This document shows, in pieces, positions 27,801-42,800 of a stretch of 64,000 nt of DNA. The notes under the pieces are model-generated. The model ran no database searches, was not told where the DNA came from, and was given only the letters and a program-made list of their open reading frames with translations. Position numbers and translations under genes: made by a program. The stretch comes from Zygaena filipendulae. Its lineage: Eukaryota; Arthropoda; Insecta; Lepidoptera; Zygaenidae. Position 1 is the first letter of the stretch. The number at the start of each line of letters is the position of its first letter. The stretch lies in NCBI GenBank assembly GCA_907165275.2, contig OU015675.1:4419501-4483500 (forward strand), in the 5' to 3' direction.

Positions 27801-30800
27801 GTTGGTTCTATTACTATTATGGTCGGTTCTACTTTTGGTAGTTTTCAAAAAGTTTGATCCAAAACTGCTTGAAAATACTACTTCTATCTTAAAAGCTTCT
27901 CAAATCTTAAGTGAGACCCGTCACGACTGGGCTACTTTTTTGTCTTAAACCTTGATGTCGTGGTCGACGTTCAGCAAAATGAGTGAGATAGAAATTATAA
28001 TGGTTATGTGACATAAATTGTTTGTACCTACTTACGACGCAGATGAGGAAGCACATTAAATTTGATTGAGGACAGAAAAAATAGAGTCTACTCCTTCTAG
28101 AGCTAGTCCTAAGTTCCTAACTGGTGTAAGTGGTATTATTATCATGTTTATAATAGGTACATGTGAAAAAGCTGGTAAATTTTTTAAATGTTTTAAAATA
28201 CATTTTACTAGCTTATAAGTAATTATGCTAAACCTCAGAATTTTCCTTCTCAAATTCTCGTATCTTGTAAGTTAAAATAATAAGTAAGTGCGTGATTTTT
28301 CAATGCATATTTATTTGCTTTCACAAACAGCACCTATACGTATAAGAAGGAAAAAAAACATTAAATAAAAGTAATTCACCATCGCTTTCAAAAATGCAAG
28401 TTTAATTATTACAAGACTTACACAGTTCCATATCCAAATTCTTAAGTATGTATACCTATACATTTGAAAATATAAAATATGTAAATATAAAAAAAAAACA
28501 AATCTAGATAGTTTCTTTAGTTGTTATAGTATTGTGGTTGCCTACATTTGTTTATAAAAACGTGTGTGAGGTTCTTTTGAGACAAAGTTGCGAACCAAAG
28601 CGTCAATAGTGTTTACTTAAAGGAAATAGACGTGTCTTTTATATCTTGTTCCATTTCTCCATCACAAGTCACAACAGTACTTATCTGTAAAGACACTGTT
28701 TTAAAAAAAACACCGTTCTTATGAATTACTTGCACTTCAAACCTGACCTTCTTATCTGTTTACACATTAGCCGTTGAAATGACATACTATACAATAGCAA
28801 AAAAATAACCATTTTAAAATTACACTTTGCTTAAAAGCGTTATCGTTTAAACCACGGCTCGTTTTGGAGTGGACATTCTTTTAAATGCACGTCCACAACT
28901 TTTACAACAAATCAAACAGTACTCGAGGAATGCTTGATGTATTGGACAAACGTTGCACGCGATGCCGACGGCAATGCACTATCAACCTTATTTACAAAGT
29001 CACAAAGTAGATAATGCAAACTTAGATGTTAAAAAGGCTTTTGTGAGGTGACAATAATTTCGGTCTATTTTAACGGACTCTTCATTTGTGTTATCTAGAA
29101 ATGATTTTTAATGCCAAGTGTTTTTATCTCCACAATTAATTTAAATAGACAAATTCTTATTGTTTTATTTTAAAATATCTTTGGAACTAATGGAAACGAT
29201 TGGGCTCATTTATAAGGAAGTAAGGTAGAGTGCTCTATCTAATGTGACGGCGATACAATAATGTTTTGAATTATTTTGAAGATTTTTTGAGTTGAATCTT
29301 TAAGTTATACCTACCTACATATGTTACTATAATCATATACATACAATAGTTTTCTATTTGTTTGTCCAGTTTTTATAAAGTGATCGATGACGTATTTTTA
29401 ACCGATTGGAAGTTCTGTAGAGAACTTTTATCGTCGTTGTAAATACCTAGGTTTTTTGTAAGTCAAAGTTTACAATTTGCAATTTTCTATTTCTTAATTC
29501 TTGTAGGTAGATACCTACTGAATTGTGTCTTATTGCACACGTAGATATATTTGTGATTATGATGGTATTTTGTGTGATTTTTTTTGTTACTTCTATCAAT
29601 AAAAGTATCAAATTCATTCATACACTTATTGGGCTAGATGTTTACTGTCTATATAGTATCATAATAATTTATCTGCATTTGTAATTATTCTTTGATCATT
29701 CCCAAAATCCACATGTTAAGATAACAAATACAAAAAAAAATTACCTCACAACAGACGAGGACAATTATTACTGACTAGGAGACTTCAGTTAGACTTTGTC
29801 TAGATTATTATTTGATACATTCTCTTTGTGCACTCTCACACTTCCCGATTCTCACATAGTTGCATAGGTCATTAGACACAGAAACGCAACATATTGTATA
29901 CAAGTTGTTATTCGTGGTGCCTTTCATAAAAGTAACTAGCTAACACTGTGCTGTTAATGGCGATGGAAGGTAACTAATAGATATTTTGACATGAAACGTG
30001 ATCGGCCATGCCTCGGATAACTCTCCAGTAATTACAACTTAATGACCCGAACTTGATGATCTCAAATGTGCGTGTGTGTGTTGTTTTAGTCATCTTTGCC
30101 AGCTAATTTGTGTAGACTTTGTGTTGTCTTGAGTTGGACCCTTACAGTGGTTTATTTCATTTAAAAAGAAATCGATGGTTGATATTTCTGCTGTATTACA
30201 AGATCCTAACTAACATTATAAATGCGAATGTGGGTTTGTTTTACTCAACCGATCATCAATCAATTTTGCATAGGTACACATTATCGGGTGTACAAAAAAC
30301 ATAAACCAATTTTAATCTCAGACTTCCGGCGGAAACTCCAAAATTAACGCGGATGGAACCGCGGGGAATAGCTAGTTATAATAATAAATTTATCAGTTTG
30401 TCTATTTTCTATAGCATATACCCATTTGCTGTCTTAATATCGTCAATCGCAGTAATAGGAAAAAAAAAAACAAAAATCTCTTCCTAACATAATGCAATGT
30501 CTGCAAATGCAATGTGTACGATTTTTATGTCTTTTTCGCCGTACCAGGGTTGTCTGCACGCCGCGCCACGGTGTTGGGGCCGTTTAAATACACACTTGCA
30601 CGTTAGAGGTAGCGGGTGGATCGTGACGACGCATACGACCGGCTGTTGCACAAGCCACAAGCTACAAGCCAATACCATTTGGAACAATTTCGCAAACGCA
30701 TTTGTTAATTTTCGATGCACCGCTAACTGAGTAAAATGGTGAAGCACTGGAGAAACTGTTTGCGCCCTCTTTATACTAACTTTTCCTCGCGGCTATCCCA

Positions 30801-33800
30801 CGGTAATTTCGGATTTCCCGCGAGGATTCCGACAGAAAAAGGACTCTTTGTCCTTTCCTGTAGAAGTAATTAAAGAGATACCTAGAAATATGAAATGCAG
30901 CTTTTAAGGTGGAAAAACGAACATCGTATGAGGCAGGGATGGCTGATGGAAAAAATGTAAGTTTATCATACCATTGAACCACTCAGGCTGCTCGAAATGA
31001 GACTGTAAAGTGTAAACTTTAAACGCATTTTTTCGAAATTAGTTCGATACGGTTGACAAGATATCTCCAGTTCTAATGCACCAATTTATAAAAATATCGT
31101 AGAAGATAATACGATTTTAAATAGCGGCTGGCGCTAGCTTAGCTCTTCTTTTAAGAGTTCATTAGAGTAATTTCATCGCATACCTACAGTTTGTAATTTG
31201 CACCACACGCTCGGGGTGGGCCGTGAAATTGTGCATTACCATCATCGTACTACGACCTCGCTTGTAATATTAAGGGGACTATGACCCTACATAATGCGCC
31301 ATCCAGGTGTTGGGCTGATGAGATTTGTCTATAGATCCTAGAGGTATATAGCGGTTGTGTTTATAGTATCCAATAAATTGTATTACACTCACTTTTATTA
31401 CGAGTTTTTAGTGTTGTTCTTTTATCCCTTGAGAGTTCGAAGTGCTCTCGCAGTAGATACTCGAAGAAAATAAGACACTTTATTACCCTTTTTTAGTTAT
31501 TTTCTCTTACATAATTCAGTTCATTACTGATTATAATTTAAATAGGTTTTTTACGATTCAGATAAAATAGGTACACAACCGCAAATAACTTTTTAAAATT
31601 TAGATATTTAGTCGTTTCTCAGATATTCTGAAATGAAATTAATAATTATGTATGTTTTAGTGTATATTAGTCGAGGTGCTGCCTTATTTAGGGTACCGTT
31701 TCCAAAATAAAAAAGGAACCGTTATAGAATCACTTCTTTGTCCGTCTTTCGCTGTGTGAAGATTCAAGACATTTGCCCGTTTTAGTGTAGGTTTAATGAA
31801 ATAGGCACATATCTACCTAACTAGTATTACAAAAATACTGGTTGCATTTACTGATTAACACGCAATTTAAAAAAAAATAACCTATGAAGCGGAAAAAAAA
31901 TCAGTTCAGAAAGGATTTTAATCCCGCTGCTTCAGAGGGAATCTCGAAAGTGACGCGGATGAGGCAGCAGCGAAAGACTAGTTAGTATATATATATATAT
32001 ACTACATATCGGCTAGTTATTACTACATATCTATTATATTCTATATTGAAGTGTTTTATTAAATCATTATTGCTGTACCTATTTCAATATTTTTTACTAT
32101 GTAAGTATAAAAAACCATAAAAATGTTTAAAAACAGATACTGTACTCATCTTAACCTAATTAATACTTGCATGACTCAAACCTTACCTACAGTGAGTTTC
32201 TCAAATTCCATGAAACATAAAATATTTTTCATATTCCTTATTCTATAAGGATGACGTGTGAAATTTGAAGCCATCAAAGTTGGAAGTGTATGCTTTACGT
32301 ATTTATCAAGAATGAACTATAATTTTATGGAAATATTACTTACTTTATAAGTATTATTGAAAACTTGGCTTTAAAGTTATAGCTTTCTTTGACGAGTTCC
32401 TTTGGAAATTACTTGACGTTTTATACGTATAATTCTACTTAGTTTAAAGGTGTTGGCTAAGCTACAGCTATTATTATCTATGTGCACTTAGTACTGAAGA
32501 TATTCTTCAAGTACAACCAGGTTGACATTCTCAGGCAAGAGATTAATAATAATTATTATTAGTCTATACATATGGGCAAATTTTTCATAAAATTATTGAT
32601 TTATTTATGACGCAAAATATGTTTTTCCTTTATTAAGGTTGTTAATATTCCTCCAGTTATTAATATTATTTAAATAATAAAAAAAAACAGTAAATTACAA
32701 ATTTTGGAGTTAACCCGTGTCAAACAGAGGTGGTTTTTCAAACTGACTGAAATTAAGACAGTAGGTATTTACAATAATGTTACTATATAATAGTTTTTAG
32801 ATTTAACTTAGAAAGTATATACCTATTTACGAGGAAAATAATATAGCTAAAATAATTACATAGCAGCTTCATTTAAAATATACAGTACCTAGAAATAATA
32901 GAATGTTCATTTTTACACACTAAAAGTATCTAGTATAAATTACGTAATATGTTACGTGCACTCGTACATATTTACCTAACCGTCACCATTACAAAGTGTC
33001 AAATTCTAACAGTATTTGTGTAACGGAGTCGTCCCATTGTTTCAATAAAGCATGGTGTTACTACGCCTCAACGACGCATTGTCTTCGGTGGAGTAGCTTC
33101 AGGTGATTTGATCGTCTCTGATATAGGTACTTACTTTAAGGCTCAAAGTGTGCCAAGTAGCCTATAATATACTGCTTTACCTAAATCATATTAAAATTAA
33201 AAAAAATGTGATGCATTGTGAATATTTGTATTCACAGTTCAATGAATAAATTTATTTACAGCATTGCATGCTTGAAATGAATGATATTTTATTTTTTATT
33301 AACTTTTTTCGTAGAAAGCAAACAAAGCTATGTAAGTACAGTCAAGTCAGAAAAAAATATATTTTCTGAAGCGTTTACATTTTTTATTTTTATTGGTGAT
33401 AAAATTTATTTCCAGTGTTAAAATTAGCAGTGAAGAAGTTAAATGAGGAGGTTTAATACAAATAAGTTACTCACATACCCCCGGCCAGTGTACCTTTCGA
33501 AGACGTCTCTTTTACATACAAATACATAACGTGTTAATGTACGAAAAAATTTCAATAAACGTACACCATGTCCCACTATTGTAGTCAGACTTGTGAATTG
33601 GACCGAGCAATATATTCCAGTGCTAAGTGGCATCATGGTGGTCTCCATTTGCTTCGCACTCGAGACTTATTTTATCAATAATATCTACCTTTTAACTGTA
33701 AATAAAATAAATAAAATTTGCCTAATTTTGGTTCCGTATCTTTTTTTAAGTCGAATTTCGGAGTTCCCTTGAAAATTCCGGGATAAAAACTACTCGTAAG

Positions 33801-36800
33801 TTTAGTCAGGAATACCGTGGCTTCCTATAGGTGAAGGAATTTTTCAAAAAGGTTCAGTAGCTTTTTGAGTTTATCCATAACCAACAAACAAATATATAAA
33901 TAATCAAATCTATTGTCTTATAGTATACCTACAAAATTCATTATTGTAGTAAGTACAATGTAGATAAAAAAAAACATGTAATGTGACCGCGAACAAAGAT
34001 GCTGTATTCAATAATTTAATATTTATTATTATAAATGCAACGTTATTTGATCCTTTGTGACTAGAACATAATTGCAACATATACATCCTTGGAAATCCCG
34101 AATTCATGTGTACAAAACCGCCTTGTTATGTTTACGTGATAATATGTATATGAATTTGTTGGTTACCTACTAAATAAATTAAAACAATAAATTAATTTAT
34201 GTATGATGTACGTACTATCCATTTATTATATGTTTTTCTTATTTCTTCGTCACGGATTTAGATTGGTTTGCATTGGTTTACAAAACATCACCGGTAATGT
34301 TCAGTAATCAGTAGAGTTCCTAAAGACATCTCGAAACCAACGCAGAGGAAATCGTGTGGGGATTTAACTTACCCACTGCAGCAATACCTACTAGTATTAC
34401 GATATTCGTTTTTTATCTATATAATAAAAATGAATCGTCAAATATGTTGCTAAGCGCATAACTTCCAAAACGACTGCACCAAATTGGATGATTGTTTTTT
34501 TTTGTGTTTGTTATTGTCAGGACAAGGTTTATATAAAAGAAGTTTGGAGCTCCTGGGGAATTCCGAAACTCACGCGGGTGAATCTCCGAAACGGTTAGAC
34601 CGATATTGACGGGACTTTCACTGCTAATTAGCTGATGTTATAAGGAATACTTTAGGCTACTTTGGAGTTCCTGCGGGAATTCCGCAACTCACGCGTGTGA
34701 AACCGCGGGGCACAGCTAGTTACTATATAAAAAGTAAATCCTTTCAATTTAGATATAGAACAGAACTACTTCTTTAGTGATGAGTGTTGTTAAAACCTGT
34801 TAAGTAATTTGTATTTGGACGCAGATAAGCAATAGCATGTTAACCCACAAAACAAAGTTATTGATTCAGAACGGCTTATTGAGAGTTAGAGAACGTTTTT
34901 TAATTATGTGTTTACCTTATTACATTGTTTAAATATGTAACTAAATATTGAACATAAAAATGTTGAAACAAAATGGCGCTATAATTTTAAAACTTTTATT
35001 TACTCAAAATTTCTCCGGTGTGGGTTAACACACTACTGCTTATCTATGTCCATTAGAATATGGTTTTTCAATCCTAATCAATGATCCCTAAATCTTACCG
35101 CGAGTCCGTGGAAGCCGGTCCATCCCTATTGTGTCCCGTTTAGCGAGATCCCGGCTAATGGGCAATGCTTGTTTGATCTTTTGCGTGTTGGTATGCGCCG
35201 GCGCACAACTATGTGAACGCCTCAAGCCAGTCCGTGATAAAATAATCATAAATAAATAGTTGAAAGAAGATTCTAAGGTGAGTCTCTTCGTAGGTAGAAA
35301 CGCAGACAAAAATAGGTTAAGTGTATATCATAATACACTAGCTGTCCCCCGCGGATTCATCCGCAGTAATTTTGGTGTTCCCGCGTTAATTCCAGCATAA
35401 ACCTTCCTCTTGAATTACTCTATCTATTGGTGAAAACTGAAAATAGAACCGGAATTATTGCGGAAAAAAACCGCATGAAAATCCGTTCAGTAGTTTTGAC
35501 GTTTATCGCGAACAGACTGACAGACAGACAGAGACAGTAATTCCAATAATAGTATGTAGAGATTATTGGAATTACTTTATTGTTGTCTATGTACCTACAT
35601 GGTGTTTGCAATTTTTACCTCGTGTGTTGGGCAGAAATAAATTTATTTTCCTTTTCTTTTTTCTTCTAATGAAAAGAATAAGCAAAATAAACGTGTAGCG
35701 GTATGTGATAGTATTCAAGCATTATGTTTATATTTACTAAAATATTATAAAAATGAATCCCTATTTCCCTCGGTCACGGCATCACGCGTGAACGGCTGGA
35801 CCAAACTCGCTAATTCTTTTTTGTTATGTTTGTTATTGTAAGGAGAAGAAGAATAAAAGAAGTTTGGAGTTCCAGCGGGAATTTCGAAACTCACGCGGGC
35901 GAATCTCCGAAACGGCCGGACCGATTTTGACGGGACTTCCACTGCTAACTAGTTGATGTTATAAGGAGTAAATTAGGCTACATTGGAGTTTCTGCGGGAA
36001 TTCTGAAACCCACGCAGGTGAAACTGCGGGGCACCGCTAGTTACTTATAAAATCTCTGATCTGTATTTATTTGAAATTATGACACAGGCTATCATTGTAG
36101 CGGCAGTTGACACAAAAAGAAAAAAACTTTTAAATGTCTCCCATTGTGATTGCGGTCGCAAACGTCGACCGTATAGGTACAATGCGGATGAAACGCACTT
36201 GATAGTTCATTTTATTACAATGTTATAACAATTTCAGTGCATTATCATAGTCTGTAAAGTCTAAAGTAATTTGCAATTAATATAGGTACCATAAATACTT
36301 CCGCACATAACATTCCTACTTTCTGATCTTATGAAGTGTGAAGTGTATAGACAATAACAGTTTCTATTGGACATAGATAAGCAATAGTATGTCAACCCAC
36401 ACTGGAGAAATTTTGAGTAAATCGTGTTTTAAAAGTAGGAGCGCCATTTTGTGTCAACATTTTTTATGTTCAATATTTAGTTACATATTTAAGCAATGTA
36501 ATAAGGTAAACACACAATTAAAAAATGTTCTCTAACTCTCAATAAATCGTTCTGAATCAATAACTTAATTTTGTGGGTTAACTGCGTCCTATTGTCACCC
36601 AAAATCTTTCTGTATCTTCTATATAAAACAGTACCATGTCTGATTGGCTGGTATTCAACATCCAGCCCAGCCAAGGTCCGTACCTACATATTTTCTTTGT
36701 CTTATCCTATTTACGTTTGTTTTTCTGAGTAATAATTAAATCTTTTAATTAATTGTAGCGTGTTCTAAATTAATTTACTCAAAAACCATAACTTGAAATT

Positions 36801-39800
36801 GTTATATCTTTTATGTTGTTTATTTACTATCTTGTCTAATTTTATTTTGATCTATTAAGTAACAAATTTTGCTATTCATTGAGTTGCGAAAGAATATTAA
36901 AATTATAATAGACATTGTTTTATAATTATAAACTGTCAAATCGTTTAAGTTGAGCTATACAAACCAGTGGTCAACTTGAACCGATGATGTGAACAAAAAA
37001 TCAAACAAAACGTCCTATCGGGTGCCGACAAAGTGGCGAACGTTTAACTTTAAAAAAAGGCTATATATAGCTATATTATATAACCCACCAGAGCGACAAT
37101 TACCAGCTCATGACATGATTTTGTTAAGCCTAATGTTGTATTTCAGAGGGCGACAATTGGGATAAACCCAAGTTTTTGAGCAACTACACTTTAAAATGTA
37201 CCACTGAGCATAAAATTTCATTTTGTCAAATTTTAAAAAGAGGTAAGATATGATGTCAAAAAAATGTCACTGCTGTGTAACTACATCGATTACTTTTCAA
37301 CTAATTTAGATTTTTAAAACCATTAATGTACACTGTAAAAAGTATGTAAGTTAAGTACCGTCTCCTAACTTAAAGATAAGTTTGTATTCCTTTCCATCGT
37401 ATATAATCTGCAAACTGGTTGGGTTGAATAAATTGAACAATACGTTATTGAGACTGAAACGTGCACTTTGCGAAGTCAGAAAAGATCTTAGCTGACCGAT
37501 ATCGGTTGATGTTAAAATAAATGTCAACTTGTACCTACAATGCACCTAGAAGTAAAGTTCAATCAAAATTGAGGATAAAATCGTGCTAGCGATTTACTAC
37601 AAACCTTACTTTTAATGAAAACTTGAACTTTTGCAACTCGCAAAAAGCAATCAACTTTAAACATACATAGTTAGGTATAGCTTGTCTAAATTAAAATGAC
37701 GCGCCCCTCCATCGGGTATACGCACACGCACAACCGTTAAAATATCGATACGACACATATAAATCTATTCTTCACAAGTGCGCAATACTGTCGCTGCACT
37801 CACACTATTAAAGAGATATTATCAATACATAATCTCGCACATCTAAAACTGCTAATTAAGTAGTGGGGCGAGTCATTTTAGTTTAGACAGCTACCTATAC
37901 ATAACATTATAGTAGTGTATGTATTATGTAACCAGCTCTAGCTCCCGCGGGAACTCCTTAAACTAGTTTCTAAGCTGACGTCGCCTACCTATCTACCTGC
38001 CAAACAGCTTCATAGGCTACGCAGTTTTTCTTTTACTGCTTTTGCTTTATAGATAAATACATAATAATTAATTAACACAGAAATTTTTAAGGTTAAGATA
38101 TAAGTGTGAGCCTACTATGAAAACTACTGCTTCCAAATTAACCCGGGTGTAACCGACGGTAACAGCCAGTATTCTTATCTATCTTTACAAACCTATAAAT
38201 AAAACTGAAGTGTCTATTTGTAATTTCAAATTAACAGCTTTTCACTAAATGTGTATAAAAGTAGGTATTATACGGTATTAACATTAAAAAAAAATCTTTT
38301 TTTTTCTCTGTCTGTCTGTTTGTTCCGACCAATCTTTGGAACGGCTGGATTGATTTAAACTGGACTTTCACTGACAGATAGCTGATGTTATAAGAAATAA
38401 CATAGGCTAGTTTTATTTTGGAAAAATATATTTCCTGCGGGAATTTCGAAACTTACGCGGGTGAAACCACGAGGCACAGCTAGAGTTTTTTTTTTGACCT
38501 AGAAACTGCGGGAAAAGCTCGTAATTAATAAATTAGAGGCTTAAAATTTGAGTGAACTTACAGTTATCAATGCTGGTTAAGCCAATAAATATACAAACTG
38601 TTACTCGAACAGTATAATTATTCGGTTTTTGATACCGACTAATTGGCATCGAAACCGGTCCGACACTCGAACTCCCGATATGTTATCGATGATTTATTGT
38701 ATCTACAATTACATATTTGTCTGAAAGTCAGTGGGTTTATTTCAAATAAATTGCAAGTATTCTATTACATGCGAATGTGTTTATATATTTGTTACGCTTT
38801 CACGCTTTAACTACTCAACCGATCGTCATGAAATTTTGCATACATACTTTTTATATAATTTTTACCCCGATATTTCCCTGGGAAGTCCTAAATCAACTTG
38901 GGTGAAATCGCGGGGATCAACTATGAACACATAAATATACCTTTTATAATTTTAGTTATACCCCTCCGATTTGATAAAAATAAGACATACAATCCGATAT
39001 TACAACCACGCCTATGCAATATTGGCGCTAAACTTGAAAATTACGGCAAGCAGCTATCAAAAAACGATTTGAGAACAGATTTCAAAAGTTGAAATCCGAT
39101 TTGTACCGGTTTGCGGTTAAACACAAAAACGCCCATGTCTAGTAGGTAGGTACATCTTGATTCCTGACTCAACATTATAATAGGTATTCTTAGGTTAAGC
39201 CAACGGCCAACCTACATATGAACCAAAGAAAATCTGTAAATAGAACTCTTTATTCACCATAAAAAGTCTGCTCTACCGGAAATTGAACTGAGCACCTTTT
39301 AATTGCAAATCGTGAGCAGAATAGTGACCGCTTTCGCCAGTCGCGTCGTAAATAAATAACCTAACTTAAAAGTTAATATTTTTTTTAGAAAAGCTGTGTA
39401 CTTAAATTAAGATGTCGCGGTGGATCTTAAGCTAAAAGCATCTGTCTGTCTGTCATCACGATTGCTTTCCGACCGTCGGTTCGAAGTATTAACTTTTATT
39501 ATTTACTCTTTATGACTCTTTCATACAAAAATGAATAAATTATAAACTAGATCAAAATGTAGATATTATTTGATAAGGACAGTGTTTTGTTTCGCAATTG
39601 CAGAGTCAGGTTTTTACTAGGTATATAAGTATGCTGAAAAAAATTTAACTTTTTAGGGGACCTATACGCTCATCCAGTCAGAAAGGGGAAAATACCCATT
39701 TTTTTTCAGCGAGTTTGTAGTCTATGAGATTACAATACAATGAGATTGCGGTATAATAATAACACGATAAAAGAGATAAAGATATAAAGGTTCCTACTAT

Positions 39801-42800
39801 ATATACAATATTTCCAATTTAACTTATCGTTAACAATATTTAATTCACAATTAAAATTTTACCCAGATTTACAGTTACCTACTTACAAATGTTATTTCTA
39901 AAAGTTATCGAACGAAACCAAATGTCACGAAAATAATTTTGATGAATAAAAACCGCATAATTTTATTTTTGAAGAATCTATAAATAGATAGTCTTTAAAA
40001 ATCAGATCATTCACAATTTGTGGTTAATTTTTTAAAGACGTTTTTAGGCACATCAATTGCAAAATCTGTTTATTTTGAAAATGGTTTGAAAACTTGATTG
40101 GCCACAACATAACCGCTTCCGCCCTTGTTGCGGACATATTGCGTTGCTCAGACATAATAATATAGGGAAGGCAGCGAGATGATGCTGATCGTAAAACAAC
40201 CCCAAGCATTATTTTCCCCAAAGATACTTAACGTCTGTTATGTCCAAACTCTACACCGAGGCTATCAATGCTTTATTAGTTGGGGAGGTTTTGACGAGCT
40301 TGTCTTCGGGAATATAAAATAGTATTAAGTAGTACCTACTACGATCCTTGTCATTCTTAAGGATGGAGGATGACAATATTAATACAGACTGAAACTACTC
40401 ATGATTAAGGCCTTTACAGGAGTGTAATGCCTCTCGCTATAACTTTGACTCTGTTAATTTTACCATGCAGTTTTTATAGATTTCTTTTGCTTCTTATGGC
40501 CTGAAATAAATGGTATTTTAACTATCGTGTTAACGGTCACATCTCTCCGGTCATTATAATGTCACATAATGATAAGTTCCAAAACAGACGTCAACCACTA
40601 CAAGCGACCCATTCAAATTAATTTCTGGGTATAAGTTCCTTTTTCGATTTTGTTTTTATTAATCCTAAGTCTTCGAGGTACGGTTGCAAGGAGTAATTTA
40701 AAGATGAAGCCAAAATAAAAATGACCAAGTGCGAGTTGAACTCGCGCATGAAGGGTTCCGTACCATTATTATCTATAAAAACGGTAAAAAAATCATAATA
40801 TGTGTTGTATAAACCCTTAAATATTTGTTTTATTTTAATTTAATTATTTATTTTTAAATAAATTACTTAAATTATAACTAATTATTCTGTAAATATTTCA
40901 AATTTCTAGGTAGGTATATTTTGCCGTTATCAATATCGAGCAAATACAAGCAAAAAAAACACGTTTGTTGTATGGGAGTTTTTTTAGTATTTTTTGTTAT
41001 AACGGCAACAGAAAGACATCACCTGTAAACATTCCAATTGTCTATAGCCTGACACACGTACAGACGGACGGACGGACGGTCAGCAAAGTCTACGTAATAG
41101 GGTCCCGTTTTACCATTTTGGTACGGAACCCTAAAAAAGTAGTCTCCCAGCCACCTTGAGCGTGTCCAATTGAAACCAGTGAAAAATAAACCATATTATT
41201 ATCCTAAATTATGGTTCTCTGTGTCGACGTCGCGGTCGGCCCGTACCACGGTGTGCAGTAGAGGGTTAACTCTCTAGAAGGTTTTGACCATTTTTTCTAT
41301 TCGCATGAAGACATAGAATAGGGATGTTGACTACTATTCAAAATAAAAATTCTAATTAGTCCGTCAGTTAGAAAATAAAAAAAACAATAGACACGTATTT
41401 TTTGCTTTTTTAAATAAATTAAAATATACAGAGATAAAGCGCATTAAAGTTTAGGATGAGGAGGTCGTGACGTCACTAACCGCAAAACCGCCATACAAAC
41501 TGTCAGAATAGTGACGTCACGCGAAATTTCAACTCAATATATCGCCGTTATTTCTTGATTACGTAAAAAAAGAAAAAATACGTGTCCAATATTTTTTAAT
41601 AATCTATAAGACGGACTAAAAAAATAAAAATTAGTCAACATGCCCCAATGCTACAATTGTAGATCTTTTAAAAAATAACTTTTGTCCCACATGAGATGGC
41701 ACTAAATCTAACTGTAATGATCCATTTTAATCAATACTGTTACATATGGTGATAAAGGAATCTTCTCTTTCTCTCTTTCTTATGAAACTTTCATGGTAAG
41801 GGTGTCACGACCGGGGTTCAGACATTCATCGTAATTTTACGATTTCAACTTTAGTGCAGTGTTGCAGCTGTGGGGAAAAAATAAATTGGTATTTGACGCC
41901 CTCCGCACAGTATAGTGTGCGGAGTATAGTGCGGGAGGTATATGTTTTATGAGCGCGTACGTTGTACTTACCCGCACCTCAGCTCCTCTCTGCCGATGAT
42001 TCATTATCTATTTATCACTAGCTGTTCCCCGCGGGTTTACCTGCGTTGATTTCGGAGTTCCCGCAAGGAATTACGGGACAAAAGTACCCTATGTCCTTTT
42101 ATTGTACCCCTGACAACGTGTCCGCAAAATTATTATTAATACATGATGATCAGTATTTTAGGTGTGCAAGCTTAACAAACAAACGAACATATTTGCATCT
42201 ATACGAGTAATATTAGGTTTGGATTAGGTATCGCCAAGAGTATATCCATATCCATAGCTCTATATCTATAGCTTTTTCTTTATCAAATTGAGATTTATAG
42301 TTTATAACCTGTTTATCTTTATTGTTTTTCTTGATGGTCTTGGCTGGAAATTAGCGCTTGGAGAGCCCCATAGTCATAGCAAATTAATGCTGAGAAAGTT
42401 TAGGTCATGTGGACACAGCGCTATTACATTCCTGCGATTCTATGCGAGGGTATTATGTGATGGTCATTGTATAAGAAATATATTAGACTAATCAAAGACC
42501 CGCTCTAAAATTTGGGAGTTTCCGCGGGAATTCCGTGAAATACTTTCTTAGCTGACTTCTGCTCTCGATGAGCTGTACCTACCTGCCTTTCAGCTTCATA
42601 GGTCACGTAGCTTTCCATGTTTCGTAATAAGCCAGTGAGGGATCTTCTGCTTTTATGCAAGTATAGATAGATAAGATACGTTCAAATTACAATTTAACAA
42701 CAAATATCAATTAAAAAAAGTCATCAGATAATATTATTGGTATCCCAGTGGACCCACCTGCCCGTCAGCTTTCAACTAAATCAAATATTTAGTTATAAAA

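Noticed and set aside
34416..36589. Tandem segmental duplication of Helitron + MITE
   Set aside because: The Helitron-like copies share orientation, but the two MITE A copies are inverted relative to each other, so they are independent insertions.
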